Assembly (NCBI RefSeq): GCF_025149915.1
Contig: NZ_CP102278.1
Coordinates: forward strand, 1,658,001 to 1,722,000
DNA: 64,000 nucleotides
Reading direction: 5' to 3'
Source: Coprococcus eutactus
GTDB taxonomy: Bacteria > Bacillota > Clostridia > Lachnospirales > Lachnospiraceae
The notes below the pieces were generated by a model that made no database searches, was not told the DNA's origin, and saw only the letters and a list, made by a program, of their open reading frames with translations. Positions within the stretch are counted from its first letter, which is position 1. Every line of letters starts with the position of its first letter. The translations under genes and the position numbers were made by a program. Of this stretch, positions 1 to 9,420 are shown piece by piece.

Positions 1-1852
1 CTTCAAAGCTTTCTTCCCCCTGCTCTATCTCCCAAACTTCAGGCTCATCTTTCACCATTTCCTGTTCAGCATCTATCCCATATTCCATCATGGAGCTAGT
101 TTCAGATTCAGAATCATTGTCATCGTCATCTATATTGTCAAGTTTCTGATCAATCTCAAAATCTTCATTGACATCAACCTCAAACTTTTCAAGAGTCTCA
201 AGTGCTTTATCAAAATCAAAAGACTCCGTCTCTTCTATATCTGATACTTCTGATACTTCTAATACTTCTGGCTCTTCAGGTTCTTTTATATCTGTATCCG
301 ATTTTTCAGGTTCAAAATTTTCATTTTCAACAATACCCGTTATTTCTTCATCTGACGTATCGGATCCTGGCTCATCAGAATCTAAATCATCAAATTCCGG
401 CATATCAGATTCCAAAATATCCGTCTCTGACGTATTCTCCGTCTGTAGCTCCTCTGAAACGCTAATATCGTTTTCCGCTACAAAGAACAAATCATCGTCT
501 TCATCGGAAAATTCCGGATCAAACGTTTCCTCAGATATACTGTCCGTTTTATCATTTTCTTCTGGCTCCGGCTCATCGCTTTCTTCTGTCATAAGATCTG
601 CATCTACCATCACAACTTCTTCCGGCTCCTCCTCTATAACAAAGAGGTCCTCCTGTTCATCCGGTTCGCCATTCAAAGCTCTTTCGCCTTCTTCATCTTC
701 TGCATTATACACAGCCGAGTCCTCGGCTGATATGTTATACGAAGACATCTCTGTCATATCTTGCGATGCGCCTGACTCATCATTTCCAGATTTCATTTCA
801 GAGCTTTCCGTTTCTGAAACAGCAGATGTTTCAGAAACTGTTTTCTCATCAACATGTGCGGATTCCAACTCACCCGCCTTGCTAGTCACGACTTCACCAA
901 GGAGTTTTTCTTTATCCATATTCTCAGACAAGATATCCTGCATCTCCTTGTCCACAAGTTCTTCTTCTTTTTTGGACATTATTCCCCACAATCCATGGGA
1001 TCTTTTCTTATCCTTTTTATTTTCTTCCTCTGTCTCTTCCCTTCTCAGTTCCTTCTTATGTTCCTTTTTGTCCTTAGATCTTACCCACATCTGCTTAAAC
1101 TTCATGGAACTAGTGACAGGAGCATCATCTTCCACCATGATCATGATTTTAGCATCCTTAGGATGTATCTTCAAATCATCCTCATCAAGGATCTTTTTCT
1201 CGAATTCTCTGATTTCTTCCTGCTCCGGATCGTCATCGTTCCTGTCTTCACAAGGAAAAATATACACCTTTGATTCCAGGGATTCTGTATTCTCTATAAG
1301 ACTATCCAATGTAGAAAGTCTTGCAGAATTTCTATATTTTGCTTTAAACTCTATCGCCGCCGAATCAAATTTGTCTTTGTTGCGTATATAGGCATGAAGA
1401 AGCAGCATCTCATAATCCCACTCCTCCGATGTCTCCACGTCATTAGCTGACACCAGAATGCTGTAAAGTTCATTCACAGGCTTATGATATGCCTTCGCTA
1501 TCATGTATTCTATTCTGTATGTACCAGCATCTTTACTCTCCTGATTGAATCTGTATATCTCAAAGTAATGCTCCGCCTGCTTTCTAAACCCCATAGAAAG
1601 ATACAGCTTTATGATAGAATAAATGATCTTGTTGCCAGCCGGCGCCATTGAGTGAGCTCTTACCAAAGCTGCTCGCGCATCTGCATAGCGACCATTCTCA
1701 TAATATACTTCACCACAAATCCTTATAAACTGAGGACTGAGAGATTTTGACAGATCCTGATGTTCAAGTATATCAAGAGCAAGACTGTAATCACCATTAT
1801 CAGCAAGTTCTTTTATCTTATTAACACTTGACATACTAATTCCAGTACTCAT
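1..1852 (-). CDS. Acidic TPR-like protein, C-terminus cut off by window edge
   Basis: The frame is open from an ATG preceded by a GGGAGG ribosome binding site, starting MSTGISMSSVNKIKELADNG, to the left edge of the window, so the C-terminus is missing. The first ~190 residues are helical with repeat-like spacing (LALDILEHQ, ENGRYADARAAL, FRKQAEHYFEIYRF), which resembles tetratricopeptide repeats. A basic linker rich in Lys follows, and then more than 300 residues dominated by Glu, Asp, Ser and Thr, presumably disordered. No signal peptide or membrane segment is visible, so it is probably cytoplasmic, perhaps a scaffold. The Ser-rich frame visible on the opposite strand is only the mirror of the acidic codons. 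TPR assignment is by eye; the function is unknown. Confidence 0.8.
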   Translation of the reverse strand, partial: MSTGISMSSVNKIKELADNGDYSLALDILEHQDLSKSLSPQFIRICGEVYYENGRYADARAALVRAHSMAPAGNKIIYSIIKLYLSMGFRKQAEHYFEIYRFNQESKDAGTYRIEYMIAKAYHKPVNELYSILVSANDVETSEEWDYEMLLLHAYIRNKDKFDSAAIEFKAKYRNSARLSTLDSLIENTESLESKVYIFPCEDRNDDDPEQEEIREFEKKILDEDDLKIHPKDAKIMIMVEDDAPVTSSMKFKQMWVRSKDKKEHKKELRREETEEENKKDKKRSHGLWGIMSKKEEELVDKEMQDILSENMDKEKLLGEVVTSKAGELESAHVDEKTVSETSAVSETESSEMKSGNDESGASQDMTEMSSYNISAEDSAVYNAEDEEGERALNGEPDEQEDLFVIEEEPEEVVMVDADLMTEESDEPEPEENDKTDSISEETFDPEFSDEDDDLFFVAENDISVSEELQTENTSETDILESDMPEFDDLDSDEPGSDTSDEEITGIVENENFEPEKSDTDIKEPEEPEVLEVSEVSDIEETESFDFDKALETLEKFEVDVNEDFEIDQKLDNIDDDDNDSESETSSMMEYGIDAEQEMVKDEPEVWEIEQGEESFE

Positions 1853-1889
1853 ACCCTGCCTCCCGCATTTTTGTCGTCGATATATTTTA

Positions 1890-2891
1890 TCATAACCAGC
1901 TATTCTTTACAACCTTTTGATTGACCAGCAAAAGGACGATCCCAGCCAGTATTCCAGCCATAAATCCCGCTGCATGGGCAACATTATCAATGCCTTCCGA
2001 CATCAGTCCGTCAACCAGCGTCAGAATAAATAATATAATCATATTCATAAGCGACAGATCCTTCACCCGCCCCTTATTGTAAAACGCTATGACAACAAGC
2101 ACTCCCAGGAGACCGAATATTGCTCCGGACGCACCTGCCGAATAATCATATATATCATTACAAAAAAAGTTAATATATGATGCAAATGCAGCTGCAAGAC
2201 CTGTGACAATATAGACTATGACATAATTAAGCCTGCCTATTATGTTCTCGATTCTCGCGCCGAGCGCGATCAAAATGACCATATTGCCCAATAGATGTGT
2301 TATTCCAAAATGTGTAAACATGGATGTCAAAAATCTGTAATATTGTCTTTTCTCTGATATTGCATACACGTTTACAGCCAACTCAGTGGGTTGATAAATA
2401 TACACACATGCAAGATATACCAAAATATTCATCAACAGAAATATCGGTGTCACAACGCCAAACATTCTCATCAGATTATGCTGGGATCTACGGTTATCCA
2501 CCACCGTTTTTTTATCGATCACATCATAGAGCGAATCAAAATCTGTCGGCTGGTTCTCAAACACATACAGTTTTCCATAATCTTCTGTAAATAACCATAC
2601 ATTTTCCACATTTTCGACTATCTTCTTTGTCATGTCATCAAACATACCATTTGGAGTGATGAGAATATTCAGAATATTCACTTTCTTATGTGAATTGATC
2701 GATAGTTCAATAATTATCTTATCATTGAACTTTTTTAATGAATCCGCATCAAGATTTCTATTGCTACCTATAACAACAACGTATACGACATCGCCATCGA
2801 CTCTGCCGTATACGTTATTTGAATCAGGGTTCAGTTGTCTGTACCCTCTCTCCTGTAAGCTTTTTATGATCTGAATCATATATTGCTGCAT
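1890..2891 (-). CDS. Rhomboid-family intramembrane serine protease
   Basis: The C-terminal ~180 residues form a six-helix membrane domain with the rhomboid catalytic serine motif GASGAIFGLLG and the later histidine motif NVAHAAGFMAG. The HFGITHLLGNM segment matches the conserved loop before the catalytic helices. Rhomboids cleave single-pass membrane proteins inside the bilayer. The first ~145 residues are soluble and contain no motif I recognise; such cytoplasmic N-terminal domains are common in Firmicutes rhomboids. Natural substrates cannot be read from the sequence. The gene lies between the acidic TPR-like protein and a YbjQ-like protein, all on the same strand with short gaps, so co-transcription is possible. 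Confidence 0.9.
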   Translation of the reverse strand: MQQYMIQIIKSLQERGYRQLNPDSNNVYGRVDGDVVYVVVIGSNRNLDADSLKKFNDKIIIELSINSHKKVNILNILITPNGMFDDMTKKIVENVENVWLFTEDYGKLYVFENQPTDFDSLYDVIDKKTVVDNRRSQHNLMRMFGVVTPIFLLMNILVYLACVYIYQPTELAVNVYAISEKRQYYRFLTSMFTHFGITHLLGNMVILIALGARIENIIGRLNYVIVYIVTGLAAAFASYINFFCNDIYDYSAGASGAIFGLLGVLVVIAFYNKGRVKDLSLMNMIILFILTLVDGLMSEGIDNVAHAAGFMAGILAGIVLLLVNQKVVKNSWL

Positions 2892-2921
2892 ATTCTATCC
2901 ATCCATAACCTATTCAAAGCT

Positions 2922-4031
2922 TTATAAGCCAAGGAAAAGATTCTCCACCTTCTCAATAACTGAGTCCTTCATAGATCCCCTTGTCTTCTCATAATTTATT
3001 CCAGATTCCATAATCTCAAGGAGCTGCATTCTCAGGCTTGCGTCAATATCCTTGATATATTTCATAAGAACATCCTTAATTTCAATTACATACTCTTTGG
3101 TCTTCATCTCCTCAACCATAGGTTCATAATTGAAAGTAATAGAATTCTTCATATCATCCTGTTTTCTTCCACAGATAGTACACTCCTCAGAACCGCCTTC
3201 ATTTACATGTCCGCAATTACACGTCCATACAAGGCCATCTGACTTGTAGTTTGCTACCGCATCAATACCCTTCTTAACCTTGAGTGCCCTAAACTTGCTC
3301 TCTGACATCTCAATTCCGATAGAATCAGCATCGATCTCGTATACTCCACTGCTCTTAACATACTTCTTGATGTATACCTTAGCCGAAGATATAAGCTTGA
3401 TATATCTATCCGGGAGCTTGCACTCTACAAAATCCGACTTGAGCAGATTGAGATTTGTCTTGTCAAATGTAAAATCCACATCCGGAAGTGTGATATTATC
3501 TCCGTATATGTTGGTAAACTGTAATTCAGCCTTGAGTGCAAGTATATCGTCATTGTTATAGTTGTTAAACCACACTGAAACCTTTGTTCCCTTACCCTCC
3601 GATGCAAGCACTACCTTCGACGCTCTCGGCACCAGAAGATCATAGTAGTTACGTACATAGAGTTCTTTCCTGATAAAATTACTCTTCTCAAACTCAGACT
3701 TATATACCGGTGTGATACTTACAAGTGTTCCACTGGCAACAACAGCCGTAACATTGTTTGTATAAACTTCAACCCCCGTTGTGAAACCAACGACCGCATT
3801 GTAGTTGCTCTCACCGACCATTTCTTTAAAATTCTTGATAGTCTCATTAAGGATCTCATCTATCTTCTCCTGATAAACGTCACGTCTGTCAGTTGCTATA
3901 TCGGCGATAGATGTTCCTAAATCCTTCAAAAAATTAGAGTTAATAATCGTCTGGGTGAACTTATATGTTCCGTAATCAACGATCTCGTAGCCCTCAAAGC
4001 TTGTTCCCGATGTAATTAAAACTTCCTTCAT
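2922..4031 (-). CDS. YbjQ/DUF74-like protein with RanBP2-type zinc finger
   Basis: The first ~105 residues resemble the YbjQ (DUF74) fold: ITSGTSFEGYEIVDYGTYKF at the start, followed by a helix and the VVGFTTGVEVY strand. A middle domain of unclear identity follows, then a four-cysteine finger, CNCGHVNEGGSEECTICGRK (about residues 270-290), of the RanBP2/zinc-ribbon type, and a helical tail. I chose the ATG eight bases after GGGAGG; a GTG nine bases further upstream overlaps the spacer and is less likely. Full-length YbjQ proteins are only ~105 residues, so this is an extended multidomain version. A metal-binding or protein-binding adaptor role is inference only. Confidence 0.75.
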   Translation of the reverse strand: MKEVLITSGTSFEGYEIVDYGTYKFTQTIINSNFLKDLGTSIADIATDRRDVYQEKIDEILNETIKNFKEMVGESNYNAVVGFTTGVEVYTNNVTAVVASGTLVSITPVYKSEFEKSNFIRKELYVRNYYDLLVPRASKVVLASEGKGTKVSVWFNNYNNDDILALKAELQFTNIYGDNITLPDVDFTFDKTNLNLLKSDFVECKLPDRYIKLISSAKVYIKKYVKSSGVYEIDADSIGIEMSESKFRALKVKKGIDAVANYKSDGLVWTCNCGHVNEGGSEECTICGRKQDDMKNSITFNYEPMVEEMKTKEYVIEIKDVLMKYIKDIDASLRMQLLEIMESGINYEKTRGSMKDSVIEKVENLFLGL

Positions 4032-4146
4032 GTTGTACACCTCCCAAAATATATAAAAATTGTATCACAATAATCTACAATAAACAAATGTTTTTTGTGT
4101 ATTTTTCATCAAAAATAAGAGGTTTTTTGTTGCTTTTATAAGAAAA

Positions 4147-4653
4147 TTACTTTTTGTACAGAGACTCACTGTTCTTATATGTGACAAATGTGATATTCAC
4201 ATCGTTTGGCTCAGTGCCAGATCTCTCATTCTCCACATGCCAGTTATCCATCTCGTCAAGATTCTGAATAAATGCATCTGCTTCATAACTTTTGTCTATT
4301 TTGGTAACAATGCCCGTGTCACAGTATGGGATCAGAACATCATACACTGTTTGTCCGCCTATTATAAATATATCATCAGACTCATATTCTGACAATTTTT
4401 CAAACAATTCGTCAATGGAATGTACCACAACTGCATCCTGTACTGTATAATCTGGATTTGTGCTAAGTATAATATTGGTTCTTCCCTTTAGTGGTCTTCC
4501 TCCGGGAAATTCCTCAAGAGTCTTTCTTCCCAAAACCACTACATGTCCCATTGTCTCTTTTCTGAAATTCTTCTGATCCTCTGATATTCTGACAAGAAGA
4601 CTTCCTTTATTGCCAATCGCCCAGTTATTATCAACCGCTGCTATAAACTTCAT
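4147..4653 (-). CDS. folA: Dihydrofolate reductase
   Basis: NADPH-dependent reduction of dihydrofolate to tetrahydrofolate. The 168-residue length and the order of motifs fit the family: the N-terminal strand MKFIAAVDNNWAIGNKGSLL with the Met20-loop WAIG element, the NADPH-contacting GRKTLEEFPGGRPLKGR, and the IFIIGGQTVYDVLIP segment. It lies 27 bases downstream of thyA on the same strand. This is the logical partner, because thymidylate synthase oxidises the folate cofactor that this enzyme regenerates. The two are almost certainly co-transcribed. Confidence 0.96.
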   Translation of the reverse strand: MKFIAAVDNNWAIGNKGSLLVRISEDQKNFRKETMGHVVVLGRKTLEEFPGGRPLKGRTNIILSTNPDYTVQDAVVVHSIDELFEKLSEYESDDIFIIGGQTVYDVLIPYCDTGIVTKIDKSYEADAFIQNLDEMDNWHVENERSGTEPNDVNITFVTYKNSESLYKK

Positions 4654-4680
4654 ATATTCTCCTTACAAAACTTTATGTTT

Positions 4681-5511
4681 TTATATTGCTACAGGAATGT
4701 TTTTGATCTGAGGTCCGGTAACATAATCCTCTATAGTGAAATCATCCACAGTAAAATCATAGAAATCCTTGACATCCGGATTGAGTATAACCTTCGGTGC
4801 CGGATATGTAGGTCTCTTTATCAATTCCTTTACAAGTGGTATATGTCTGTCATAAATATGCGCATCCGCTATGACATGAACAAGTTCCCCCGGTTTAAAT
4901 CCTGTCACCTGCGCTATCATATAAACAAGAGCGGCATACTGTACCACATTCCAGTTATTTGCGGTGAGGACATCCTGTGAGCGCTGATTGAGTATCGCAT
5001 TCAGTCTGTCACCTGTAACATTGAATGTCATACTGTACGCACATGGATATAGGTTCATCTCATGAAGATCCTGATGGACATATATATTGGTCATCATTCT
5101 TCTGCTGTATGGGTTATTCTTCAGATCGTACAGAAGCCTGTCCACCTGATCCATCATTCCTTCTTTATACTGATGTTTTACACCTAGCTGGTATCCATAC
5201 GCTTTTCCTATCGATCCATTCTCATCTGCCCAACTGTCCCAGATGTGGCTCTTCAGATCATGGACATTGTTTGATTTCTTCTGCCATATCCATAACAATT
5301 CATCTATCGCAGACTTTATATATGTCTTTCTGAGTGTGATTGCCGGAAACTCCTTAGACAGATCATACCTATTAACAACGCCAAACTTCTTTATGGTGTA
5401 AGCGTAACTTCCATCCTCCCACTTCGGTCTTACCTTTTCCCCCTCTGTGCTATATCCATTTTCAATGATATCGCTACACATATTTATAAAAAGCTCATCT
5501 GCTAAACTCAT
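4681..5511 (-). CDS. thyA: Thymidylate synthase, divergent ThyA type
   Basis: Methylates dUMP to dTMP using methylene-tetrahydrofolate. The catalytic cysteine is in LYPCAYSMTF, followed by ILNQRSQDVLTANNWNVVQY, the conserved Arg/Ser/Asp/Asn segment that binds dUMP, and DAHIYDRHIP near the C-terminus. After the catalytic Cys the sequence reads CAY instead of the common CH; this recalls the divergent Bacillus ThyA type. The start was taken at the ATG after TAAGGAGGAG, giving 276 residues; a longer upstream extension lacks a ribosome site. It is the first gene of a thyA-folA pair. The divergently oriented XRE gene begins ~180 bases away. Confidence 0.95.
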   Translation of the reverse strand: MSLADELFINMCSDIIENGYSTEGEKVRPKWEDGSYAYTIKKFGVVNRYDLSKEFPAITLRKTYIKSAIDELLWIWQKKSNNVHDLKSHIWDSWADENGSIGKAYGYQLGVKHQYKEGMMDQVDRLLYDLKNNPYSRRMMTNIYVHQDLHEMNLYPCAYSMTFNVTGDRLNAILNQRSQDVLTANNWNVVQYAALVYMIAQVTGFKPGELVHVIADAHIYDRHIPLVKELIKRPTYPAPKVILNPDVKDFYDFTVDDFTIEDYVTGPQIKNIPVAI

Positions 5512-5691
5512 GATAATTCTCCTCCTTAGCTGTATCTGCCATGACTGCACGACAATTGTCAACATTATAACACAACTTTAATATGTTTTGTGCCTTGTAT
5601 ATTACATAATTATGCCATTTTATTACAAATTCGGTTTTACAGCTTTAAGTTTGTGTAAAATGACACCATAAAATAACAACGGAGGTCAAAT

Positions 5692-6126
5692 ATGGAATAC
5701 AACGCAACCAATCCTCTCCCATCACTTCTGAAACATTTTAGAAAGAAGGCAGGGCTTACTCAGACAGATGTAGCCACCGCACTATCCATGTCCAGATCAG
5801 GGTATGCAAACTACGAAGAAGGACGCAATATACCAAACATAGAACAGACACTACAGCTTTCTGAACTTCTGCATCACGATCTCTTATACGCATATACCTT
5901 GTCATCGAGATATATGCGGGCACGTTCCAACAGATCCAGACAAATGGTCATGGAATCCGACACATACCTCGCCGCCATCAAGACAAACGAGAACATGGCA
6001 GCCCTCATGACAAATTATCAGATGCTAGGGACAAAGGACAAAATGCTGGTGGACAAATTTGTTGAAAGTCTCGCAGCCAAAACAAATAAACCGACTGACA
6101 TCACATCAGACAACGAACAGACATAA
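5692..6126 (+). CDS. XRE-family HTH regulator (first of two)
   Basis: A Cro/CI-type helix-turn-helix occupies about residues 10-65 (LLKHFRKKAGLTQTDVATAL, SGYANYEEGRNIPNI). The remaining ~75 residues are helical and probably mediate dimerisation. A GGAGG site precedes the ATG. The next gene on this strand encodes another protein of the same type 64 bases downstream, so the two may be a duplicated pair. The target is unknown; no operator palindrome was evident in the ~180 bases shared with thyA. Confidence 0.88.
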   Translation: MEYNATNPLPSLLKHFRKKAGLTQTDVATALSMSRSGYANYEEGRNIPNIEQTLQLSELLHHDLLYAYTLSSRYMRARSNRSRQMVMESDTYLAAIKTNENMAALMTNYQMLGTKDKMLVDKFVESLAAKTNKPTDITSDNEQT

Positions 6127-6190
6127 CTATCAAACGCCGCACAGGATGTCAGTATCTGAAAAGACTACATTATTAAAAAGGAGAATCAAA

Positions 6191-6676
6191 ATGGAAAGCA
6201 AAAGAAAACGAGAATCATCAGGAATAGGAAAACCTGACAAAACAAACATTTCAGAAATATCAAAAATACTCAACAGTTCACTCAGTGACAACAATGACAA
6301 AAATACCTCTATCGCCAGCGCATTCAGATCAATGCGAACCGGCAGAGGTCTTACACAGGCTGAGATGGCTGCTTTTTTAGAGATATCCACCCCTGCCTAC
6401 TCTCACTATGAGAGAGGAGACAGAATACCTGATATGGTAAATCTGATCAAGGTTTCAAACCTGTTCTGTATAAATATCAGCTATCTGCTACTCTTGTCCT
6501 GCATAGATGCCGCAAGAAAAAACGGCTACAGCACAAGCGATGTATTCAGAGCATACGGTCATGGTCAGACACTGCCCGAAGAGGAGGCCGAGATCCTGTC
6601 GAGTTGCAGTAAGCTCTCGCCTGAAAACAGGGAAAATCTGCGTATTTTCCTCAAATCTGCCGTCAGTATATCATAA
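6191..6676 (+). CDS. XRE-family HTH regulator (second of two)
   Basis: 161 residues starting at the ATG after AAAAGGAG (MESKRKRESS). The basic N-terminal ~50 residues look disordered; the HTH follows (FRSMRTGRGLTQAEMAAFLE, AYSHYERGDRIPDM) and then a helical tail. Its layout matches the upstream regulator, with which it probably forms an operon. Its 3' end overlaps the convergent radical SAM gene by six bases, so there is no room for a terminator between them. Confidence 0.85.
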   Translation: MESKRKRESSGIGKPDKTNISEISKILNSSLSDNNDKNTSIASAFRSMRTGRGLTQAEMAAFLEISTPAYSHYERGDRIPDMVNLIKVSNLFCINISYLLLLSCIDAARKNGYSTSDVFRAYGHGQTLPEEEAEILSSCSKLSPENRENLRIFLKSAVSIS

Positions 6677-7549
6677 ATCAGACACTATCCTGTTCAAACG
6701 GTTCAGGACCATCTTTTTATCAGCGCTCCACATCGGAGCCACAAGTATCTTTTTAGGTCCGTCGCCGGTAAATCTGTGAACAACCATGTCCGGCGGCAGC
6801 TCCATGAGGCAGTCACACAGTATATCTGCATACTCTTCAAAAGTCAGCACATCAAATTCACCATTTATGTACATTTTCTCAAGAACTGTATTCTTTAGTA
6901 CATGCAGAAGCTGGAGCTTTATGCCGTCGGCTCCACTGTCCGCTATATAGCGGACGGTGGATATCATATCCTGTTTTGTCTCACCAGGAAGCCCTATTAT
7001 CATATGAACTACAACGTGGACATCCAACCTCTTCAGATTATTCATGGTCTTATCATATTCATCTAGAGTATAACATCTGTTTATAAGCTTTGCAGTCCTA
7101 TCGTTAGAAGTCTGTAAACCTAGTTCTATCCATACCGGCTTGATTGTCCTCACCTCATTTATTATCTCAAGTATCTCCGGTCCGAAACAATCAGGTCTTG
7201 ACGCTATAGATACCGCTGCTATGTCGTCTCTTTTTGCCGCCGCAAGAAATTTCCTTCTAAGCGTTTCCGGATCACCATATGTATTCGTAAACGACTGAAA
7301 ATATGCTATGAATCTCTTACATCTGCATTTGCCGGCAATACGCATCTTCGCACGTTCTATCTGACTATTTATGTCCAACTCGGCATTCTCGGAGAAATCT
7401 CCGGATCCGCTTGCACTACAGAATATACATCCACCTATCCCCACCGTTCCATCACGATTCGGGCATGTCGTTCCCGCATTCAATGATATCTTATATAATT
7501 TTTCACCAAATGTATCTCGTATATAGTCGTTTGCGGTATATAACTTCAC
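6671..7549 (-). CDS. TIGR01212-type radical SAM protein (YhcC-like)
   Basis: The start MKLYTANDYIRDTFGEKLYK and the cluster-binding cysteines in TTCPNRDGTVGIGGCIFC place it in the YhcC/TIGR01212 family of radical SAM enzymes, related to the Elp3 radical SAM domain. The three cysteines (CX11CX2C here) bind the 4Fe-4S cluster that cleaves S-adenosylmethionine. The length of 292 residues is typical (~300). The family's substrate is not firmly established, so I give no more specific role. It is convergent with, and overlaps, the second XRE gene. Confidence 0.9.
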   Translation of the reverse strand: MKLYTANDYIRDTFGEKLYKISLNAGTTCPNRDGTVGIGGCIFCSASGSGDFSENAELDINSQIERAKMRIAGKCRCKRFIAYFQSFTNTYGDPETLRRKFLAAAKRDDIAAVSIASRPDCFGPEILEIINEVRTIKPVWIELGLQTSNDRTAKLINRCYTLDEYDKTMNNLKRLDVHVVVHMIIGLPGETKQDMISTVRYIADSGADGIKLQLLHVLKNTVLEKMYINGEFDVLTFEEYADILCDCLMELPPDMVVHRFTGDGPKKILVAPMWSADKKMVLNRLNRIVSDL

Positions 7550-7646
7550 GACATCACCCTATCTTTCATTATATTTTATTATCTTTTATTGTAACTGTAG
7601 TTTATATCCGCTGTAGTTTTAATCTGCTGTATATAAATACATCAAA

Positions 7647-9293
7647 TTATATCTGATGGGTAGCTTTAACCAGTGCCGGAACTATCTGTTTCTTCCTCGA
7701 AACCACCCCTGGAAGATATGCATATCCATCATCAAGCTGAACGCCAAATGCTTTTGTGCAGAGCTCATCAGCCCCGGCCCCAACACAGATTATACCAGAT
7801 CCCTCCTGGAGGATATTTGTCATGGCAAACATTACTACGTCACATCCAGATTCCATATAACCGCTTAGATAGTCGCCCATATCTTTTTTTATTCTTTCTA
7901 TCTCTTTCTCATTTACAGAATTGATCTGTCCAACAGCAACGACCATATCTCCTATATCAAACTTCTTGAAATCCTGATGGAGTATCTCTTCCATAGTCTT
8001 ATCCTTGAGGTTGCTTCCAGCATCGAACATCTCCATAGCAAACTCGTATATATCTATCTCTGCAAGCCTCGCCAGTTCTTTCGCTGCAGCCTCATCGATA
8101 AATGTACATGTCGGTGATTTGAACGCAAGGGTATCAGACAGAATCGCTGAACAGAGTAATCCCGCTATCTTCTTGTCTATTTTGACATTTTGCTCCCTGT
8201 ACATCTGATAGATTATCGTGGCAGTACATCCAAGTGGCTGATTTCTGAAATAAACAGGATTCATAGTCTCTATATTTGCGATTCTGTGGTGATCAATAAT
8301 CTCGAGTATCTCTGCATTCTCCACACCGTCAACGGACTGCGTCCTCTCATTGTGATCCACAAGGATGAGCTGCTTCTTTCTGGCATTGATGTAGTTACGC
8401 CTCGAGACAAGCCCCTTATAGTTGCCATAGCCGTCCGTTACAGGGAAATATCTTACCCTGGTCTTTGCCATGGTAGTCTTAAGGGTGTCTATATCATCAT
8501 CCTCATAGAATGTCATGATGTGATCTCTTATCATAAAGAATCCTATAGGCATACTCTGTCCGATAAGTCTGGCAACTGCATAGGTATCCGTAGGCGTCAC
8601 AACAACCGCACATCCCTTATTCTTTGCAAATTCAAGAACGACATCTGATATACTGTTCACAAGACAGACTATGAGCATGCTGGCACCACAGTTTATGGCC
8701 GCAAGCTGTGCCTCAACTCTGTCACTCACTATGACTATGTCATTTTCCTTGACATGCCGCTCAAGAATATCGACCTGGGCAGCCCCGACGATCACTCTTC
8801 CGTCCTTCACATATTCATCAGCATCACCGTACACAAGTTCACCGTTTATAGTATCTATTATATGGGAGAAACGTGTTTTTGCTATATACAGGGAATTATC
8901 GTCCTTCTCCAGCATATACGCTTCCGCTATATCCCCTACTGTTATAATTCCCTTGATCTTGTCTCCGCTCACAACAGGAAGGGTGGTGGCATCATTATCC
9001 TGCATTATCTCAAACGCTCTCTTCATAGTGATATTCCCTGAAACACCATCTACGATTCTGTAGGCAATATCCTTGACCTGAACATTTACATTACTGACAA
9101 GTTCAGGAGATTTCACGCCGAAATAATCAAGCACAAACTGTGTCTCTTTGTTTATATTTCCGGCTCTCTTTGGTATAAATTTGTTCTCATGCTGATTTTT
9201 CAGATGGGCATACGCTATAGCAGAACATATCGAATCCGTATCCGGGTTCTTATGACCTATAACAAACACTTCATCTGTAGGTACATTATGCAT
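7647..9293 (-). CDS. Manganese-dependent inorganic pyrophosphatase with CBS and DRTGG domains
   Basis: A family II (DHH) pyrophosphatase, hydrolysing pyrophosphate to phosphate. The N-terminal metal site is GHKNPDTDSICSAIAYAHLK, and the DHH motif appears as EIIDHHRIANI around residue 335. Between these two halves a ~240-residue regulatory insert carries two CBS domains (first: ATTLPVVSGDKIKGIITVGD; second: VRYFPVTDGYGNYKGLVSRR) flanking a DRTGG-like domain. This is the architecture of nucleotide-regulated clostridial enzymes, in which AMP and ADP inhibit and diadenosine polyphosphates activate. At 548 residues it fits the CBS-DRTGG subtype (~550), not the ~310-residue simple enzyme. It probably has its own promoter, because a strong stem-loop separates it from carAB. 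Confidence 0.93.
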   Translation of the reverse strand: MHNVPTDEVFVIGHKNPDTDSICSAIAYAHLKNQHENKFIPKRAGNINKETQFVLDYFGVKSPELVSNVNVQVKDIAYRIVDGVSGNITMKRAFEIMQDNDATTLPVVSGDKIKGIITVGDIAEAYMLEKDDNSLYIAKTRFSHIIDTINGELVYGDADEYVKDGRVIVGAAQVDILERHVKENDIVIVSDRVEAQLAAINCGASMLIVCLVNSISDVVLEFAKNKGCAVVVTPTDTYAVARLIGQSMPIGFFMIRDHIMTFYEDDDIDTLKTTMAKTRVRYFPVTDGYGNYKGLVSRRNYINARKKQLILVDHNERTQSVDGVENAEILEIIDHHRIANIETMNPVYFRNQPLGCTATIIYQMYREQNVKIDKKIAGLLCSAILSDTLAFKSPTCTFIDEAAAKELARLAEIDIYEFAMEMFDAGSNLKDKTMEEILHQDFKKFDIGDMVVAVGQINSVNEKEIERIKKDMGDYLSGYMESGCDVVMFAMTNILQEGSGIICVGAGADELCTKAFGVQLDDGYAYLPGVVSRKKQIVPALVKATHQI

Positions 9294-9351
9294 ATTTCAC
9301 CTCTGATTTCTATAATTATTATTTTCACTTGACCATAAGCATAAATTGAAT

Positions 9352-9397
9352 AAGGCAAAATGACAACCACTTTTAACGTTGTATATCATTTTGCCCC
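9352..9397 (-). terminator. Stem-loop terminator after carAB
   Basis: GGCAAAATGA on one side pairs with TCATTTTGCC on the other around a partly paired loop. It sits between the carB stop and the pyrophosphatase start. The minus-strand copy is followed only by TTATTC, so termination efficiency is uncertain; on the plus strand it is followed by CCATTTTTG. Confidence 0.6.
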
Positions 9398-9420
9398 ATT
9401 TTTGTCTATTTAACTAGATT

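Noticed and set aside
168..1391. Long Ser-rich frame on the plus strand
   Set aside because: It is the complement of Asp/Glu/Ser codons of the minus-strand acidic protein, which has a proper ribosome site and continues beyond it.
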